Shown one piece after another: positions 14,280-21,427 of a stretch of 21,427 nt of DNA. The notes beneath the pieces were generated by a model. The model saw only the letters and a program-made list of their open reading frames with translations. It was not told the origin of the DNA and did not search any database. The translations under genes and the position numbers were made by a program. This DNA is from an uncultured Eubacteriales bacterium (GTDB taxonomy: Bacteria > Bacillota > Clostridia > Oscillospirales > CAG-272). Position 1 is the first letter of the stretch. Each line of letters begins with the position of its first letter. The stretch spans positions 1-21,427 of the forward strand of contig CAKSPL010000010.1 in assembly GCA_934481325.1 (NCBI GenBank). The letters are read 5' to 3'.

Positions 14280-16259
14280 TTATGCTTCTCCGCCGTCCCC
14301 CGAGGTATCCTCGGCGTAGCGGTCGGAGGGGGTTACGGGTTTGAAGGGCGTTCCGCCGTCCTCATAAAATTTCCCGAAAAATTCGATATACTGCAATCGC
14401 GAGGTGTGCACGAAGGTACCCAGCACGTTGATGGCAAGATTGAGGATATGACCGAAGCAGAACACCACAATCATCAGGATAAAGCCGATGAACGAGGCTC
14501 CCTTGAGCGTGGCAAGAATGTTGACCACCTGCCCGATGACGCCCGCGGCAAGCCCGAGTGCCAGAATACGGGAGTAGGAAAGCAGGTCGGAGGCGTAGCT
14601 GATGAGATCGTAAAGCCCCAGCAATCCGCCGAAGAGCTTCATCACACCCTTCCGATCCCGCCCCTGCGTGGCAACCACTGCCGCCACACCGAGCAGAAGC
14701 ACGATCAGCCCTGCGGTTTTCTGCACGAAAATCAAGCCGATTCCGGCGAAAAGCAACCAGTAGGAGCCGATGTCAAACAGCGCGTCAAGCGGCTTGCCCT
14801 CTTTGCACAGAAGCACCGCCTTGACCGCCATCCCCGCCAGCAGATGCACCGCACCCACGGCAAGAGAAAGCACCAGAAACGCCATCGGATTCTGCAACGG
14901 GTCAAACAGCACGGCAATGTTTGCCGCGTCTGCAGGCAGGAGCGAGAGCCGCGGCATCTCACTTGCCGGAATCTTCAGCACGTTCTCCATAAACGCCAGC
15001 GGAAAGTTGCCGAAATAAGCCCCGAACAGTACCCCGCAAATCATACACGAAATGCCGCAGTAGCCGAACATCAGCAAAAACCGCTTCATACCTTCTCTCG
15101 GGTGGCACCAATGCACGATGCCGAAGCACGCGGCAGAAAGCAAAAGCCCGTAGCCCGCGTCGGCAAACATCAGCCCGAAAATCACGAAATAGAAGATACT
15201 CATAATGAAGGTCGGGTCAAATTTGCCGTATTTCGGGTAGGAATACATCCCCAGCACCCATTCAAAATTGCGGGCGTAAGGATTGTTGGAAAGAAGCACC
15301 GGCACGTCATCACCGGGGGCGGGCGGCTCAAATTCATATGCCGCGCCGTATCTGTCCAGTGCCGCCGTCACCTTTTCCTTGGCGGGGACGGGACACCACA
15401 TTGAAAATACGGTGCATTCCCCCGTGGCAAGCAGTTTTTTCTTGTTTTCCTCGGTCAGCAGGGTTGTCCGTTCCATATCGGAAAGGATTTCCACCTCCGT
15501 CAGCTTTCCGGAGAGATTGCGCAGTTGCGCCTGCCCCGCCGCCGCCTCGGCGGCAAGCATCCGCCGTTCTCCGTCCGCGCGGTCAAACAGATATTTCGGC
15601 AAATCCCCGCCCTGCGAAAAGGTGGCTTTCAGAAAGCCAAGCCCCGAAAGCGCGGTCATTGCCGCCGTTTCGTCGCCCTTGTGAACGAAGGCACTGATAT
15701 AAACTCCCGCCGAATCCTCGCACAGCACCTCAAAGGTAAAGGCAAGCCCTTCGGTGGCGGCGGCAATGCGCTCACGCCCCGTTCCCGGCGGCAGACTCCC
15801 CAGCAGGTGCCGCGTGGTTGCCGTCCCGGCAAAATCCGGGCAATAGGGCAGGTCGAGATACGGGGTCAGTGCCGCACATTCCGCGGCAAGAGCCGCATCC
15901 TCGGTTTTGATTTTTTCGGCGCGGTCAAGCAGGGTGTTTGCGCTGTCCACCACGCGCCACGCCTCCTCCGCGCGCCCGGAGGTGCGAAATTCCTCAAACG
16001 AAACCGCCGCCGCGCCCGCAAAGGGATTTTTCTTTCTCGTACTGCGCCGCGTCAGCTCCGGCAAAACCCGATCGATCCTTGCCACGCGCGCGGCGGCTTC
16101 CCGCACGGCGGTTTCGGGGCGGGCAATTCCGTCCGGTGATTCCGCGGCGTCCGGCTCGGTAATCGAAACCGTTCGCAGCTTCATCAGCCGCCGCATCAGC
16201 GCGTCGGTGTCCCGCTTCAGCGCGACCGCCGTCAGCTTTTCCATCGTACTTACTGACAT
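14280..16259 (-). CDS. ntpI: V-type ATPase subunit I (membrane stator a-subunit)
   Basis: A protein of about 659 aa starting MSVSTMEKLTAVALKRDTDALM. The start is chosen by the ATG at 16259, which follows GGGGGAT and GTGGAAA; a TTG at 16277 would add six residues. The N-terminal ~330 residues are the cytoplasmic half that contacts the peripheral stalks. The C-terminal half has about seven or eight membrane helices. The essential arginine sits in LLSYSRILALGLA (R564), which faces the rotor ring carboxylates. It overlaps the end of the G/H-type subunit gene by 10 bp. Confidence 0.96.
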   Translation of the reverse strand: MSVSTMEKLTAVALKRDTDALMRRLMKLRTVSITEPDAAESPDGIARPETAVREAAARVARIDRVLPELTRRSTRKKNPFAGAAAVSFEEFRTSGRAEEAWRVVDSANTLLDRAEKIKTEDAALAAECAALTPYLDLPYCPDFAGTATTRHLLGSLPPGTGRERIAAATEGLAFTFEVLCEDSAGVYISAFVHKGDETAAMTALSGLGFLKATFSQGGDLPKYLFDRADGERRMLAAEAAAGQAQLRNLSGKLTEVEILSDMERTTLLTEENKKKLLATGECTVFSMWCPVPAKEKVTAALDRYGAAYEFEPPAPGDDVPVLLSNNPYARNFEWVLGMYSYPKYGKFDPTFIMSIFYFVIFGLMFADAGYGLLLSAACFGIVHWCHPREGMKRFLLMFGYCGISCMICGVLFGAYFGNFPLAFMENVLKIPASEMPRLSLLPADAANIAVLFDPLQNPMAFLVLSLAVGAVHLLAGMAVKAVLLCKEGKPLDALFDIGSYWLLFAGIGLIFVQKTAGLIVLLLGVAAVVATQGRDRKGVMKLFGGLLGLYDLISYASDLLSYSRILALGLAAGVIGQVVNILATLKGASFIGFILMIVVFCFGHILNLAINVLGTFVHTSRLQYIEFFGKFYEDGGTPFKPVTPSDRYAEDTSGDGGEA

Positions 16260-16570
16260 TTTTCCACGATCCCCCAAACAACCGCCTTCACAGCCTCGTT
16301 CAGATGCACCCGCGCGGTTTCGCAGATTGCCTCGGCTTCTTTTTCCGCTTCCTCGCGCTTACGCGCAATCAGGCGATCGGCACGCCGTTCGATTTCCGCA
16401 AGACGCCCGCTGTATTCGGCTTCGGTCACGCGGAGCACCTCCTCGGATTGCGCCCTGCCCTGTGCCTCCACCGCCGCGCGCATTGCCGCCGCCTTTTCGC
16501 CGGCGGCACGCTTTACTTCATCCGCCTTTGCTTCGGCTTTGCGGATCTCCTCAATCACTTGTTTTGACAT
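16250..16570 (-). CDS. ntpF: V-type ATPase G/H-type peripheral stalk subunit
   Basis: A 106-aa highly charged, almost wholly helical protein, starting MSKQVIEEIRKAEAKADEVKRAAGEKAAAM. It matches the NtpF subunit of Enterococcus hirae (also called G or H), which pairs with subunit E in the peripheral stalk. It is the first gene of the operon, as in E. hirae. There is no membrane segment. The start has AAAGGACGG upstream, and two further hairpin-forming stretches lie in the leader. Confidence 0.9.
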   Translation of the reverse strand: MSKQVIEEIRKAEAKADEVKRAAGEKAAAMRAAVEAQGRAQSEEVLRVTEAEYSGRLAEIERRADRLIARKREEAEKEAEAICETARVHLNEAVKAVVWGIVEKCQ

Positions 16571-16594
16571 TCGGTTTCACCGTCCTTTTTTCTC

Positions 16595-16622
16595 TGCCGA
16601 AAGGCAAAGACCGTTTTCGGCA
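16595..16622. promoter_or_regulatory. hairpin in the leader of the ATPase mRNA
   Basis: TGCCGAAA (16595-16602) and TTTCGGCA (16615-16622) are perfect inverted arms with a 12-base loop. They lie about 25 bp upstream of the first ATPase gene, just before its ribosome binding site, in a leader of roughly 120 nt. A second possible stem (GCCGGC at each end) lies at about 16650-16668. A translation-control or processing role is possible. Confidence 0.4.
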
Positions 16623-16690
16623 AAGGGTCAGAGCCCCTGCCCTTCCCGCCGGCCGCTCACGCCGGCAGATTGTGCCGCATTATTTATATT

Positions 16691-16719
16691 ATATTACCAT
16701 ATAAAAACACTATTTGCAA
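16691..16719 (-). promoter_or_regulatory. promoter of the V-type ATPase operon
   Basis: On the minus strand TTGCAA (16714-16719) is followed after 17 bp by TAATAT (16691-16696), inside a clearly AT-rich patch that stands out in GC-rich DNA. The first ATPase gene starts about 120 bp downstream. Confidence 0.8.
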
Positions 16720-16805
16720 GATGTTTTACGGAAATGTTTTTTCTTTTTTATCGCCAATACCGGACAGCTTTCGCCGATCTGTGCAAAAAACGTCCGCCGG
16801 GAGTG

Positions 16806-17396
16806 CTACCACACACTCTCGGCGTGAAGCAAAGTCTCTCCCGCGCGCACCTCAAAGGAAACGCACAGCTTTTCTTTGCCTCTTGCCCGCGTAATTTTAC
16901 CGTTTACCCGGCAGGTGTAGCGGGAAAAGCGGTACCCACAGCCGGCGCGCACCGCACGCTCCAACGCCTCTCCCGCCTCGGCAACCAGCGTGCCGCGCAC
17001 AAACCCGCACAATGCCGCACCCAATGCCGCCGCGTGCCGTGCGGCGGCACTCTCCCCCGTCGGCATCCGGTATTCCAGCCGCAGAATCTCACATCCGCCA
17101 AGGCGAAAGCTCTCCCGTCCGTTTTCCGGCGGCACACAAAGCCCGGCGGGTGCCGTTCCGGTTTCTTCCGTGTGTTCCGCTTTCCGTTTTTTCCGCGTGG
17201 TTTTTGCGCCGTCTCCCCGCCGTTTCGTTTTCCGCAACTCCGTTTCCCGTGGCGGCTCCGTTTCCCGTGTCTCCGTTTCCTGCCGTTCTGTTTTTGGCTG
17301 TCCTGTCCCCTGCCGATTGATTTCCCGCCGCTGTATTTCCTGCGCCCACGTTTCCCGCGACTTTGTTTCCTCTGATTTCGTTTCCCGCCGCCTCAT
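16806..17396 (-). CDS. hypothetical protein with Arg/Glu/Thr-rich N-terminus
   Basis: A 196-aa frame whose ATG overlaps the TGA of the upstream lipoprotein gene as ATGA, with a GGGGGG stretch before it. Residues 1-78 are low-complexity and basic, built from repeated (R/K)ET units such as RRET, SRET and TRET. Residues about 90-196 look like a folded domain (RLEYRMPTGESAAARHAAALGAAL and onward, then YRFSRYTCRVNGKIT). That part faintly recalls the DUF3298-like proteins of Clostridia, which normally carry on after the point where this one stops (HAESVW), so the C-terminus may be truncated. No signal peptide or helix is visible. Function unknown; the family link is weak. Confidence 0.5.
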   Translation of the reverse strand: MRRRETKSEETKSRETWAQEIQRREINRQGTGQPKTERQETETRETEPPRETELRKTKRRGDGAKTTRKKRKAEHTEETGTAPAGLCVPPENGRESFRLGGCEILRLEYRMPTGESAAARHAAALGAALCGFVRGTLVAEAGEALERAVRAGCGYRFSRYTCRVNGKITRARGKEKLCVSFEVRAGETLLHAESVW

Positions 17397-17962
17397 TTTT
17401 TCCCCCCGCCGGTCGCCCCTGCGTCAAACCGGACAATTTTTGCGCTTGCGTTTGCCACACGCAAAAGATAAGGCGTTCCGTCCGCCAGAAAAGTGGCGGA
17501 AAATCCGTCTCCGCTGACCTCGGTCTGTCCCTCCCCGTTCACCTTTGCCCCCCGTGCATCGGTGCGAACGGGAAACAGCGCAAAAATCGCCGCAAAATCG
17601 CTCTCGTCGGAAACGGGAACCGTCAGTTCTCCCGCAGTCAGGGTCAGTGTGCCGTCCCCGGTGCGGGAAAGCACGGTACCCGAAAGTGACTCCGGTGCAT
17701 AGAATGTAAATGTTCCGCAAAAAGGCAGAGGGGTGCCGTCCTCCCGGTATTCTGCCGGGTCGGCGCAAAGCTCTCCCGAAAATGTAAATCCCGGCAGTGT
17801 CCCCTCGATTTCCGCGGTAAAGCCCGCACAAAACGGTTCCGAAAAATTGCGGTTTTTGCCGCAGGCACACAGAGAAACCAGCAAAAGGAGCGCACCCAGT
17901 GCGCAAAACACCCGTGCCGTCCTTTCCCATAGGTGCCGACTCCGACAGGCGGTTTTTTGCAT
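17393..17962 (-). CDS. putative lipoprotein
   Basis: A 189-aa protein starting MQKTACRSRHLWERTARVF; AAGGAGG lies 8 bases before this ATG, while an upstream in-frame start at 18019 lacks such a site. A signal peptide is present: basic residues, the hydrophobic run ALGALLLLVSL, then a lipobox-like LVSLCAC at about residues 27-34, with a Cys as the expected lipid-bound residue. The mature part is rich in strands (GFTFSGEL, FTFYAPESLSGTVL, DGTLTLTAGELTVPV, GFSATFLADGTPYLLRVAN) and resembles LolA-like or similar beta-sheet lipoproteins of Clostridia, though this is a guess. It is coupled to the following gene. Substrate and role are unknown. Confidence 0.72.
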   Translation of the reverse strand: MQKTACRSRHLWERTARVFCALGALLLLVSLCACGKNRNFSEPFCAGFTAEIEGTLPGFTFSGELCADPAEYREDGTPLPFCGTFTFYAPESLSGTVLSRTGDGTLTLTAGELTVPVSDESDFAAIFALFPVRTDARGAKVNGEGQTEVSGDGFSATFLADGTPYLLRVANASAKIVRFDAGATGGGKK

Positions 17963-18020
17963 ATTCAAGCCTCCTTTTTCACACAAAACGCACCCCGTTG
18001 CGGCACTTTTTGCCCGCAAA

Positions 18021-18150
18021 CGGATTTTTCACGCGGCAACTGCCCACACGGCAAACCGCCTACGCGATGGATTTCCCGCGCGGCGAACTGCCACACGGCA
18101 AACTGCCAACACCGTGAATTTTTCGTGCGGCGGACTGACCGCGCGGCGAG
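18021..18150. repeat. three degenerate 47-bp tandem repeats
   Basis: Copies begin at 18021, 18068 and 18115, exactly 47 bp apart. Each starts with a GGATTTT/GAATTTT-like word followed by GCGCGGC/ACGCGGC, then CTG-CC, CACACGGCAAA and GCC; the third copy ends earlier. The 47-bp period is not a multiple of three, so it is not protein repeats. The block is in the 291-bp gap between the lipoprotein gene and the alr operon. No gene was recognised in it. Confidence 0.7.
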
Positions 18151-18205
18151 GTTTCGTTTTACCCTTTATCGTATGCGCACCGGCGCAAAAAAATGCCGCG
18201 CCCAC

Positions 18206-18234
18206 TTGTCAGCAGACAAAAATTGTGGTATGAT
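18206..18234 (+). promoter_or_regulatory. promoter of the alr-araC-luxS-mtn operon
   Basis: TTGTCA (18206-18211) and TATGAT (18229-18234) are good boxes 17 bp apart. The alr ATG is 20 bp further on, so the leader is very short. No obvious AraC binding repeats were found here. Confidence 0.82.
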
Positions 18235-18253
18235 GGCATAGAAAGGAACCGAT

Positions 18254-19378
18254 ATGCGTTGTTTTCCCCCCGAGCGCGCCGTAGCGGAAATCCACGCGGC
18301 GGCACTGATTGCCAATTACCGCCTGTTGCAGAAAAAGGCGGGAAACGCACGGCTTTTTGCCGTTGTGAAAGCCAATGCTTACGGTCACGGATTGGAAGGG
18401 GTCACCGGAATCCTTGCAGGTGCCGGCTGTACTGCCTTTGCCGTGGCAACGCTGGAGGAGGCGTGTACCGTGCGCCTGCACGCCCCCGGCGCGGTAATCC
18501 TGATTCTCGGCTATACCCCGCCGGGAAAAGCGCGCCTGCTCTCGGAGCTGTCTCTCACGCAAACCGTGTTTTCCGCCCGTTATGCAAAAGCACTGGACGC
18601 GGCGGCAAGTGCCGCGGGGCGCGTGATTACGGTGCATTTCAAGGTGGACGGCGGGATGACGCGGCTCGGATTTCCGCCGGATAGCGGAAAAGCCATCCGG
18701 GATACCGTGGAGGCTTGCCCGATGCTGTTGCCCACCGGGATTTTTACCCATTTCCCCACCCCGGAAAACGAGGAAGCCACCGGGGAAACGCTGACCTGCT
18801 TCCGCGCGCTTTGCGGAGAGCTTGCCGCGTGCGGATTGCGTCTGCCGCGCCACGCGGCGGCATCCGCGGCACTGCTGACAAGGGACGACGCCACGCTTGA
18901 CGCGGTGCGCCCGGGATTGGCACTCTACGGCATCCCGCCCGTACCGTGCGGGCTCCCGCTCTCCCCGGTACTGACGCTCACCGCCCCCATCGTGCAGATT
19001 CACGAGGTGCCGAAGGGTACGCCCGTGGGCTACGGCGGCACGTTCGTCACCAAAAGAAAATCGAAAATCGGCACCCTGCCGCTCGGCTATGGGGATGGCT
19101 TCTCCCGTGCGCTGGCAACCCTGCCGCTGACCCTGTTGCACGGTAAAAAACAATACCGCATCCCCGTGGCGGGCAGAATCTGTATGGATCAGACGATGGT
19201 AGACCTGACGGGGACCCCCGCAAAAGAGGGGGATACGGTATCGGTTTTCGGGGATATTACGGCGGCGGCGCACACGGCGGGAACAATCCCTTATGAAATT
19301 CTGACCTCGCTGAGTGCCAGACTGCAACGAAGCACGGTTTTTGACGCGGAAACCCGAATATCCTCCATAACGGGGTGA
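18254..19378 (+). CDS. alr: alanine racemase
   Basis: A 374-aa PLP enzyme that interconverts L- and D-alanine for peptidoglycan. The PLP lysine is K39 in VVKANAYGHG. HFKVDGGMTRLGF marks the barrel, VGYGGTF carries the second catalytic Tyr, and AGRICMDQTMVDL is the conserved C-terminal domain motif. It begins with AAGGAA before the ATG. It is the first gene of an operon whose next ORF starts 23 bp downstream. D-alanine supply in the same transcript as AI-2 synthesis genes is uncommon. A serine or other racemase specificity cannot be excluded by sequence alone, but all core motifs are those of Alr. Confidence 0.96.
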   Translation: MRCFPPERAVAEIHAAALIANYRLLQKKAGNARLFAVVKANAYGHGLEGVTGILAGAGCTAFAVATLEEACTVRLHAPGAVILILGYTPPGKARLLSELSLTQTVFSARYAKALDAAASAAGRVITVHFKVDGGMTRLGFPPDSGKAIRDTVEACPMLLPTGIFTHFPTPENEEATGETLTCFRALCGELAACGLRLPRHAAASAALLTRDDATLDAVRPGLALYGIPPVPCGLPLSPVLTLTAPIVQIHEVPKGTPVGYGGTFVTKRKSKIGTLPLGYGDGFSRALATLPLTLLHGKKQYRIPVAGRICMDQTMVDLTGTPAKEGDTVSVFGDITAAAHTAGTIPYEILTSLSARLQRSTVFDAETRISSITG

Positions 19379-19401
19379 GAAACAGCAAAGAAAGGACGCA
19401 T

Positions 19402-20250
19402 ATGGTTGCATTTTACGAAAACAGGACGGATGAATTTCACGCCCGCCCGAAGTTAAACGGCACGGGGCATTTGGGGTGCCCCGCGCACCTGCACTATCAC
19501 CTGGAACTGGTGATTTTTCTGGACGGGGAGGCGCGCGCATTTGCCGACACCAAGGAGTACACCCTGCACCCGGGAGACGTGTTTCTGAGTTTTCCCAATC
19601 AGGTTCACCGCTATGAATCCTTTACCAAGGAGTCCTATTATCTGTTTATCATCAATCCCGACATTCTCTCCGAGCTTTCCCGCGTCTTTGACGGCGGCGT
19701 GCCGACCTCGGCGGTTCTCCCGGGTGCCGCCGGGGACCCCGAGATTGTCCGGCTTGCCGAAAAGCTGTCCGAAATCGAGGACACCGTCCCCTTTGCCGAA
19801 ACCCTGCGCCGCGGCTATCTGCTGACTCTGTTCTGCAAACTCCTGCCCCGGTTTACCCTGACCTCGGCAAACACGGGGGACACCCACGCGCTCAAAGGCA
19901 TTGTCACCTACTGCACCCAAAATTACACCAAAGATCTGTCACTCTCGGAATTGGAGCGGGAATTGCACATCAGCCGCTATTACATCTCCCATCTGTTTTC
20001 GGACAAGCTGAAAATCGGCTTTAACAGCTATATCAATTCACTCCGTATCTCCTATGCCTGCCGTTATCTGCGCCACAGTGAAAAATCGGTGACCGAAATC
20101 AGTGAGCTGGTGGGCTTCGGCACGCTTCGCACCTTCAACCGTGCATTTCTGCGGCAGACCGGAAAAACACCCAGCGAATACCGCCGTACGGGAAGCGCGC
20201 CTTCCCCCGGACAAAACGAAATAAAGACCGAAAAGAGGAAGGAAAAATGA
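19402..20250 (+). CDS. AraC-family transcriptional regulator
   Basis: A 282-aa regulator starting MVAFYENRTDEFH. A GTG at 19375 would add nine residues, but AAAGGA lies just before this ATG. The N-terminal half is a cupin-type sensory domain (HYHLELVIFLDGE with two histidines, then LHPGDVF and a further QVHRYESF). The C-terminal ~100 residues hold the two helix-turn-helix units, LSLSELERELHISRYYISHLFSDK and VTEISELVGFGTLRTFNRAFLRQTGKTPSEYRR. The cupin half suggests a small ligand, possibly a sugar. It lies inside the operon, ATGA-coupled to luxS, which points to local control of the operon, perhaps in response to a LuxS-related metabolite; that is inference. Confidence 0.95.
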   Translation: MVAFYENRTDEFHARPKLNGTGHLGCPAHLHYHLELVIFLDGEARAFADTKEYTLHPGDVFLSFPNQVHRYESFTKESYYLFIINPDILSELSRVFDGGVPTSAVLPGAAGDPEIVRLAEKLSEIEDTVPFAETLRRGYLLTLFCKLLPRFTLTSANTGDTHALKGIVTYCTQNYTKDLSLSELERELHISRYYISHLFSDKLKIGFNSYINSLRISYACRYLRHSEKSVTEISELVGFGTLRTFNRAFLRQTGKTPSEYRRTGSAPSPGQNEIKTEKRKEK

Positions 20251-20699
20251 AAAAAATCGCCAGCTTTACCGTAAATCACGATAAAATCGTGCCGGGAATG
20301 TATCTCTCCCGCATTGACGGGGATGTGACTACCTTTGATTTGCGCACCCGCCGCCCCAACTGCGGGGATTATATGGACAACCTTACGATGCACTCGGTAG
20401 AGCATATGCTTGCCACCTATCTTCGCGGCGGTGCGTGGGGGGAGCATATCATCTACTTTGGTCCGATGGGATGCCAGACAGGGTTTTATCTGCTGGTGCG
20501 GAATCTCTCGCCCGAGGAAACCAAAAAAGCACTGATCGGTGCGCTGGAAAGCACGCTGACGGCAACCGAAATGTTCGGTGCCGACAGAAAGGAATGCGGC
20601 AACTATCAAAATCTCAGCCTGGATGCCGCCAAAACCGAATGTGCGGCATACCTTGCCGTGCTGAAAAACGGAAAAGGAGATTTTACCTATGAATCCTAA
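20247..20699 (+). CDS. luxS: S-ribosylhomocysteine lyase LuxS
   Basis: A 150-aa enzyme that cleaves S-ribosylhomocysteine into homocysteine and DPD, the precursor of the AI-2 signal. The metal ligands are H49 and H53 in HSVEH and C117 in ECGNY; E52 of the same helix is the family's general base. The nucleophile C76 sits in GPMGCQTGFY. The length is typical. AGGAAAA precedes the ATG, which overlaps the AraC stop by 4 bp. The MTAN gene overlaps its end by 11 bp. Confidence 0.98.
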   Translation: MKKIASFTVNHDKIVPGMYLSRIDGDVTTFDLRTRRPNCGDYMDNLTMHSVEHMLATYLRGGAWGEHIIYFGPMGCQTGFYLLVRNLSPEETKKALIGALESTLTATEMFGADRKECGNYQNLSLDAAKTECAAYLAVLKNGKGDFTYES

Positions 20700-21384
20700 A
20701 CAAGAAATCCTCGGCATCATCGGCGCGATGGAAATGGAGATTGAGGGCTTGCGCGCCCATATGGAAAATGCGTGCGAGGAAACGGTCAGCGGTGTGCGGT
20801 TTACCAAGGGACTGCTTTGCGGGTGCGAGGTTGTGGTTTGCGTGTGCGGGGTGGGAAAGGTATTTGCCACCGTTGCCGCGGAAGCAATGATTTTGCACTA
20901 CGGCGTTACGGCACTGATCAACACCGGGGTGGCAGGCGGACTTGCCCCGGGACTTCGCGTATGCGACGTGGTGATTGCCGATGCGGTGGTTCAGCACGAT
21001 ATGAACACCACGGCGTGCGGTGACCCGCGCGGACTTCTCTCGGGGCTGAATCGGATTGAATTGCCTGCCGACCGTGCGCTGAGCGCGGCATTGACCGCCG
21101 CCGCAAATGCGGAAGGGTGCCGCACCTGCCGGGGCGTGATTGCCTCCGGCGATTTGTTTGTGGCAAAGGAATCGCACAAAAAGCAAATCAAAGAGACCTT
21201 TTTTGCCGTTGCCTGCGAAATGGAGGGTGCGCCGATCGGTCAGGTGGCAACCGTGAACGGCGTGCCGTTTGCGGTGTTGCGCTGTATTTCGGACGGCGGG
21301 GACGGAATGGAATTTGAGCAGTTTGCAAAGCTCGCCGCAAAAATCTCCACCCGCGTGATTCTCCGTTATCTTACGCACGAATAA
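20689..21384 (+). CDS. mtnN: 5'-methylthioadenosine/S-adenosylhomocysteine nucleosidase
   Basis: A 231-aa enzyme (MTAN, Pfs) that removes adenine from MTA and SAH; the SAH product is the LuxS substrate. The catalytic acid-base pair is visible: E17 in IGAMEMEIE, E179 in ACEMEGA, and D202 in RCISDGGD. NTGVAGGL (78-85) lines the purine site. The start is ATG at 20689 with AAAAGGAG before it, overlapping the luxS end. One small Cys-rich patch (GCEVVVCVCG) is unusual for the family. Its pairing with LuxS completes the activated methyl cycle. Confidence 0.96.
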   Translation: MNPKQEILGIIGAMEMEIEGLRAHMENACEETVSGVRFTKGLLCGCEVVVCVCGVGKVFATVAAEAMILHYGVTALINTGVAGGLAPGLRVCDVVIADAVVQHDMNTTACGDPRGLLSGLNRIELPADRALSAALTAAANAEGCRTCRGVIASGDLFVAKESHKKQIKETFFAVACEMEGAPIGQVATVNGVPFAVLRCISDGGDGMEFEQFAKLAAKISTRVILRYLTHE

Positions 21385-21392
21385 GGGATGCG

Positions 21393-21427
21393 CAAGGGGG
21401 TGCCTTTTGACAAAAGGCACCCCCTTG
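21393..21427. terminator. perfect long hairpin after mtn, at the window edge
   Basis: Arms CAAGGGGGTGCCTTTT (21393-21408) and its exact complement (21412-21427) are separated by GAC. The stem directly follows the mtn stop, so it may end the operon transcript. The window stops at its last base, so a T-run cannot be checked. The long perfect stem with a CTTTT/AAAAG centre resembles the first hairpin at 209-242, so it may belong to the same repeat class. Confidence 0.65.

Noticed and set aside
14277..15404. A 375-codon plus-strand frame over the ATPase subunit I gene.
   Set aside because: Antisense to ntpI, with a His/Gln/Arg-rich composition and no ribosome site.
16571..16690. Riboswitch in the ATPase operon leader.
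   Set aside because: Only simple stems are visible; I recognise no conserved riboswitch core.
18235..18253. SAM or SAH riboswitch before the operon holding luxS and mtn.
   Set aside because: The leader from the promoter to the alr start is about 15 nt, too short for any riboswitch.
18209..19540. A 443-codon minus-strand frame over alr.
   Set aside because: It is antisense to a clear alanine racemase and has no start signals.

Overview
The window looks like a chromosome segment from a Gram-positive anaerobe of the class Clostridia, probably the Oscillospiraceae/Ruminococcaceae. The evidence is the gene content (clostridial Feo iron-uptake cluster, eight- to nine-subunit V-type ATPase in the Enterococcus-like order, clostridial MacB/FtsX-type ABC exporter), moderately high GC, strong AGGAGG ribosome binding sites, and TGA used as a stop. 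The genus cannot be fixed by eye. No rRNA, tRNA, CRISPR array, insertion sequence or prophage gene was recognised.

Left end (1-397): no gene. There are two ~60-bp direct repeats 108 bp apart, followed by three consecutive hairpins. Positions 398-795 (minus) hold a two-gene unit, a 46-aa single-pass membrane protein coupled through ATGA to a CopZ-like heavy-metal-binding domain protein. A divergent 73-aa gene with a TTG start lies at 855-1076 (plus).

Positions 1089-2993 (minus) are the remains of an ABC exporter. A deletion joins the ATPase, just after its signature motif, to the middle of its permease. The permease then carries a frameshift and ends early.

Positions 3142-6306 (minus) are a ferrous-iron uptake operon: feoA, a second feoA, feoB and a small Cys-rich FeoB-associated membrane protein. 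Three GTTAG-N6-CTAAC palindromes with identical spacing lie at the first feoA promoter, before feoB and before the broken ABC exporter, which suggests one metal-responsive regulator. Positions 6608-7444 (plus) encode a glycerophosphodiester phosphodiesterase with its own promoter and a bidirectional terminator. A 30-aa Cys-rich membrane peptide follows on the other strand.

Positions 7788-16570 (minus) are a complete V-type ATPase operon, transcribed as G/H-type stalk subunit, I, K, E, C, F, A, B, D, from a clear promoter at 16691-16719. The K subunit carries the Na+-binding residues known from Enterococcus hirae NtpK, so the enzyme is predicted to be Na+-coupled.

Positions 16806-17962 (minus) hold a lipoprotein gene and a coupled gene with a low-complexity Arg-Glu-Thr-rich N-terminus. 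Between these and the next operon lie three degenerate 47-bp tandem repeats.

Positions 18254-21384 (plus) are a tight operon of alanine racemase, an AraC-family regulator, luxS and mtn/pfs. MTAN splits S-adenosylhomocysteine and LuxS turns the product into homocysteine plus the AI-2 precursor, so the last two genes form one pathway. Their coupling to a dedicated AraC regulator and to alr is the most unusual arrangement in the window. The window ends inside a perfect 16-bp-arm hairpin.
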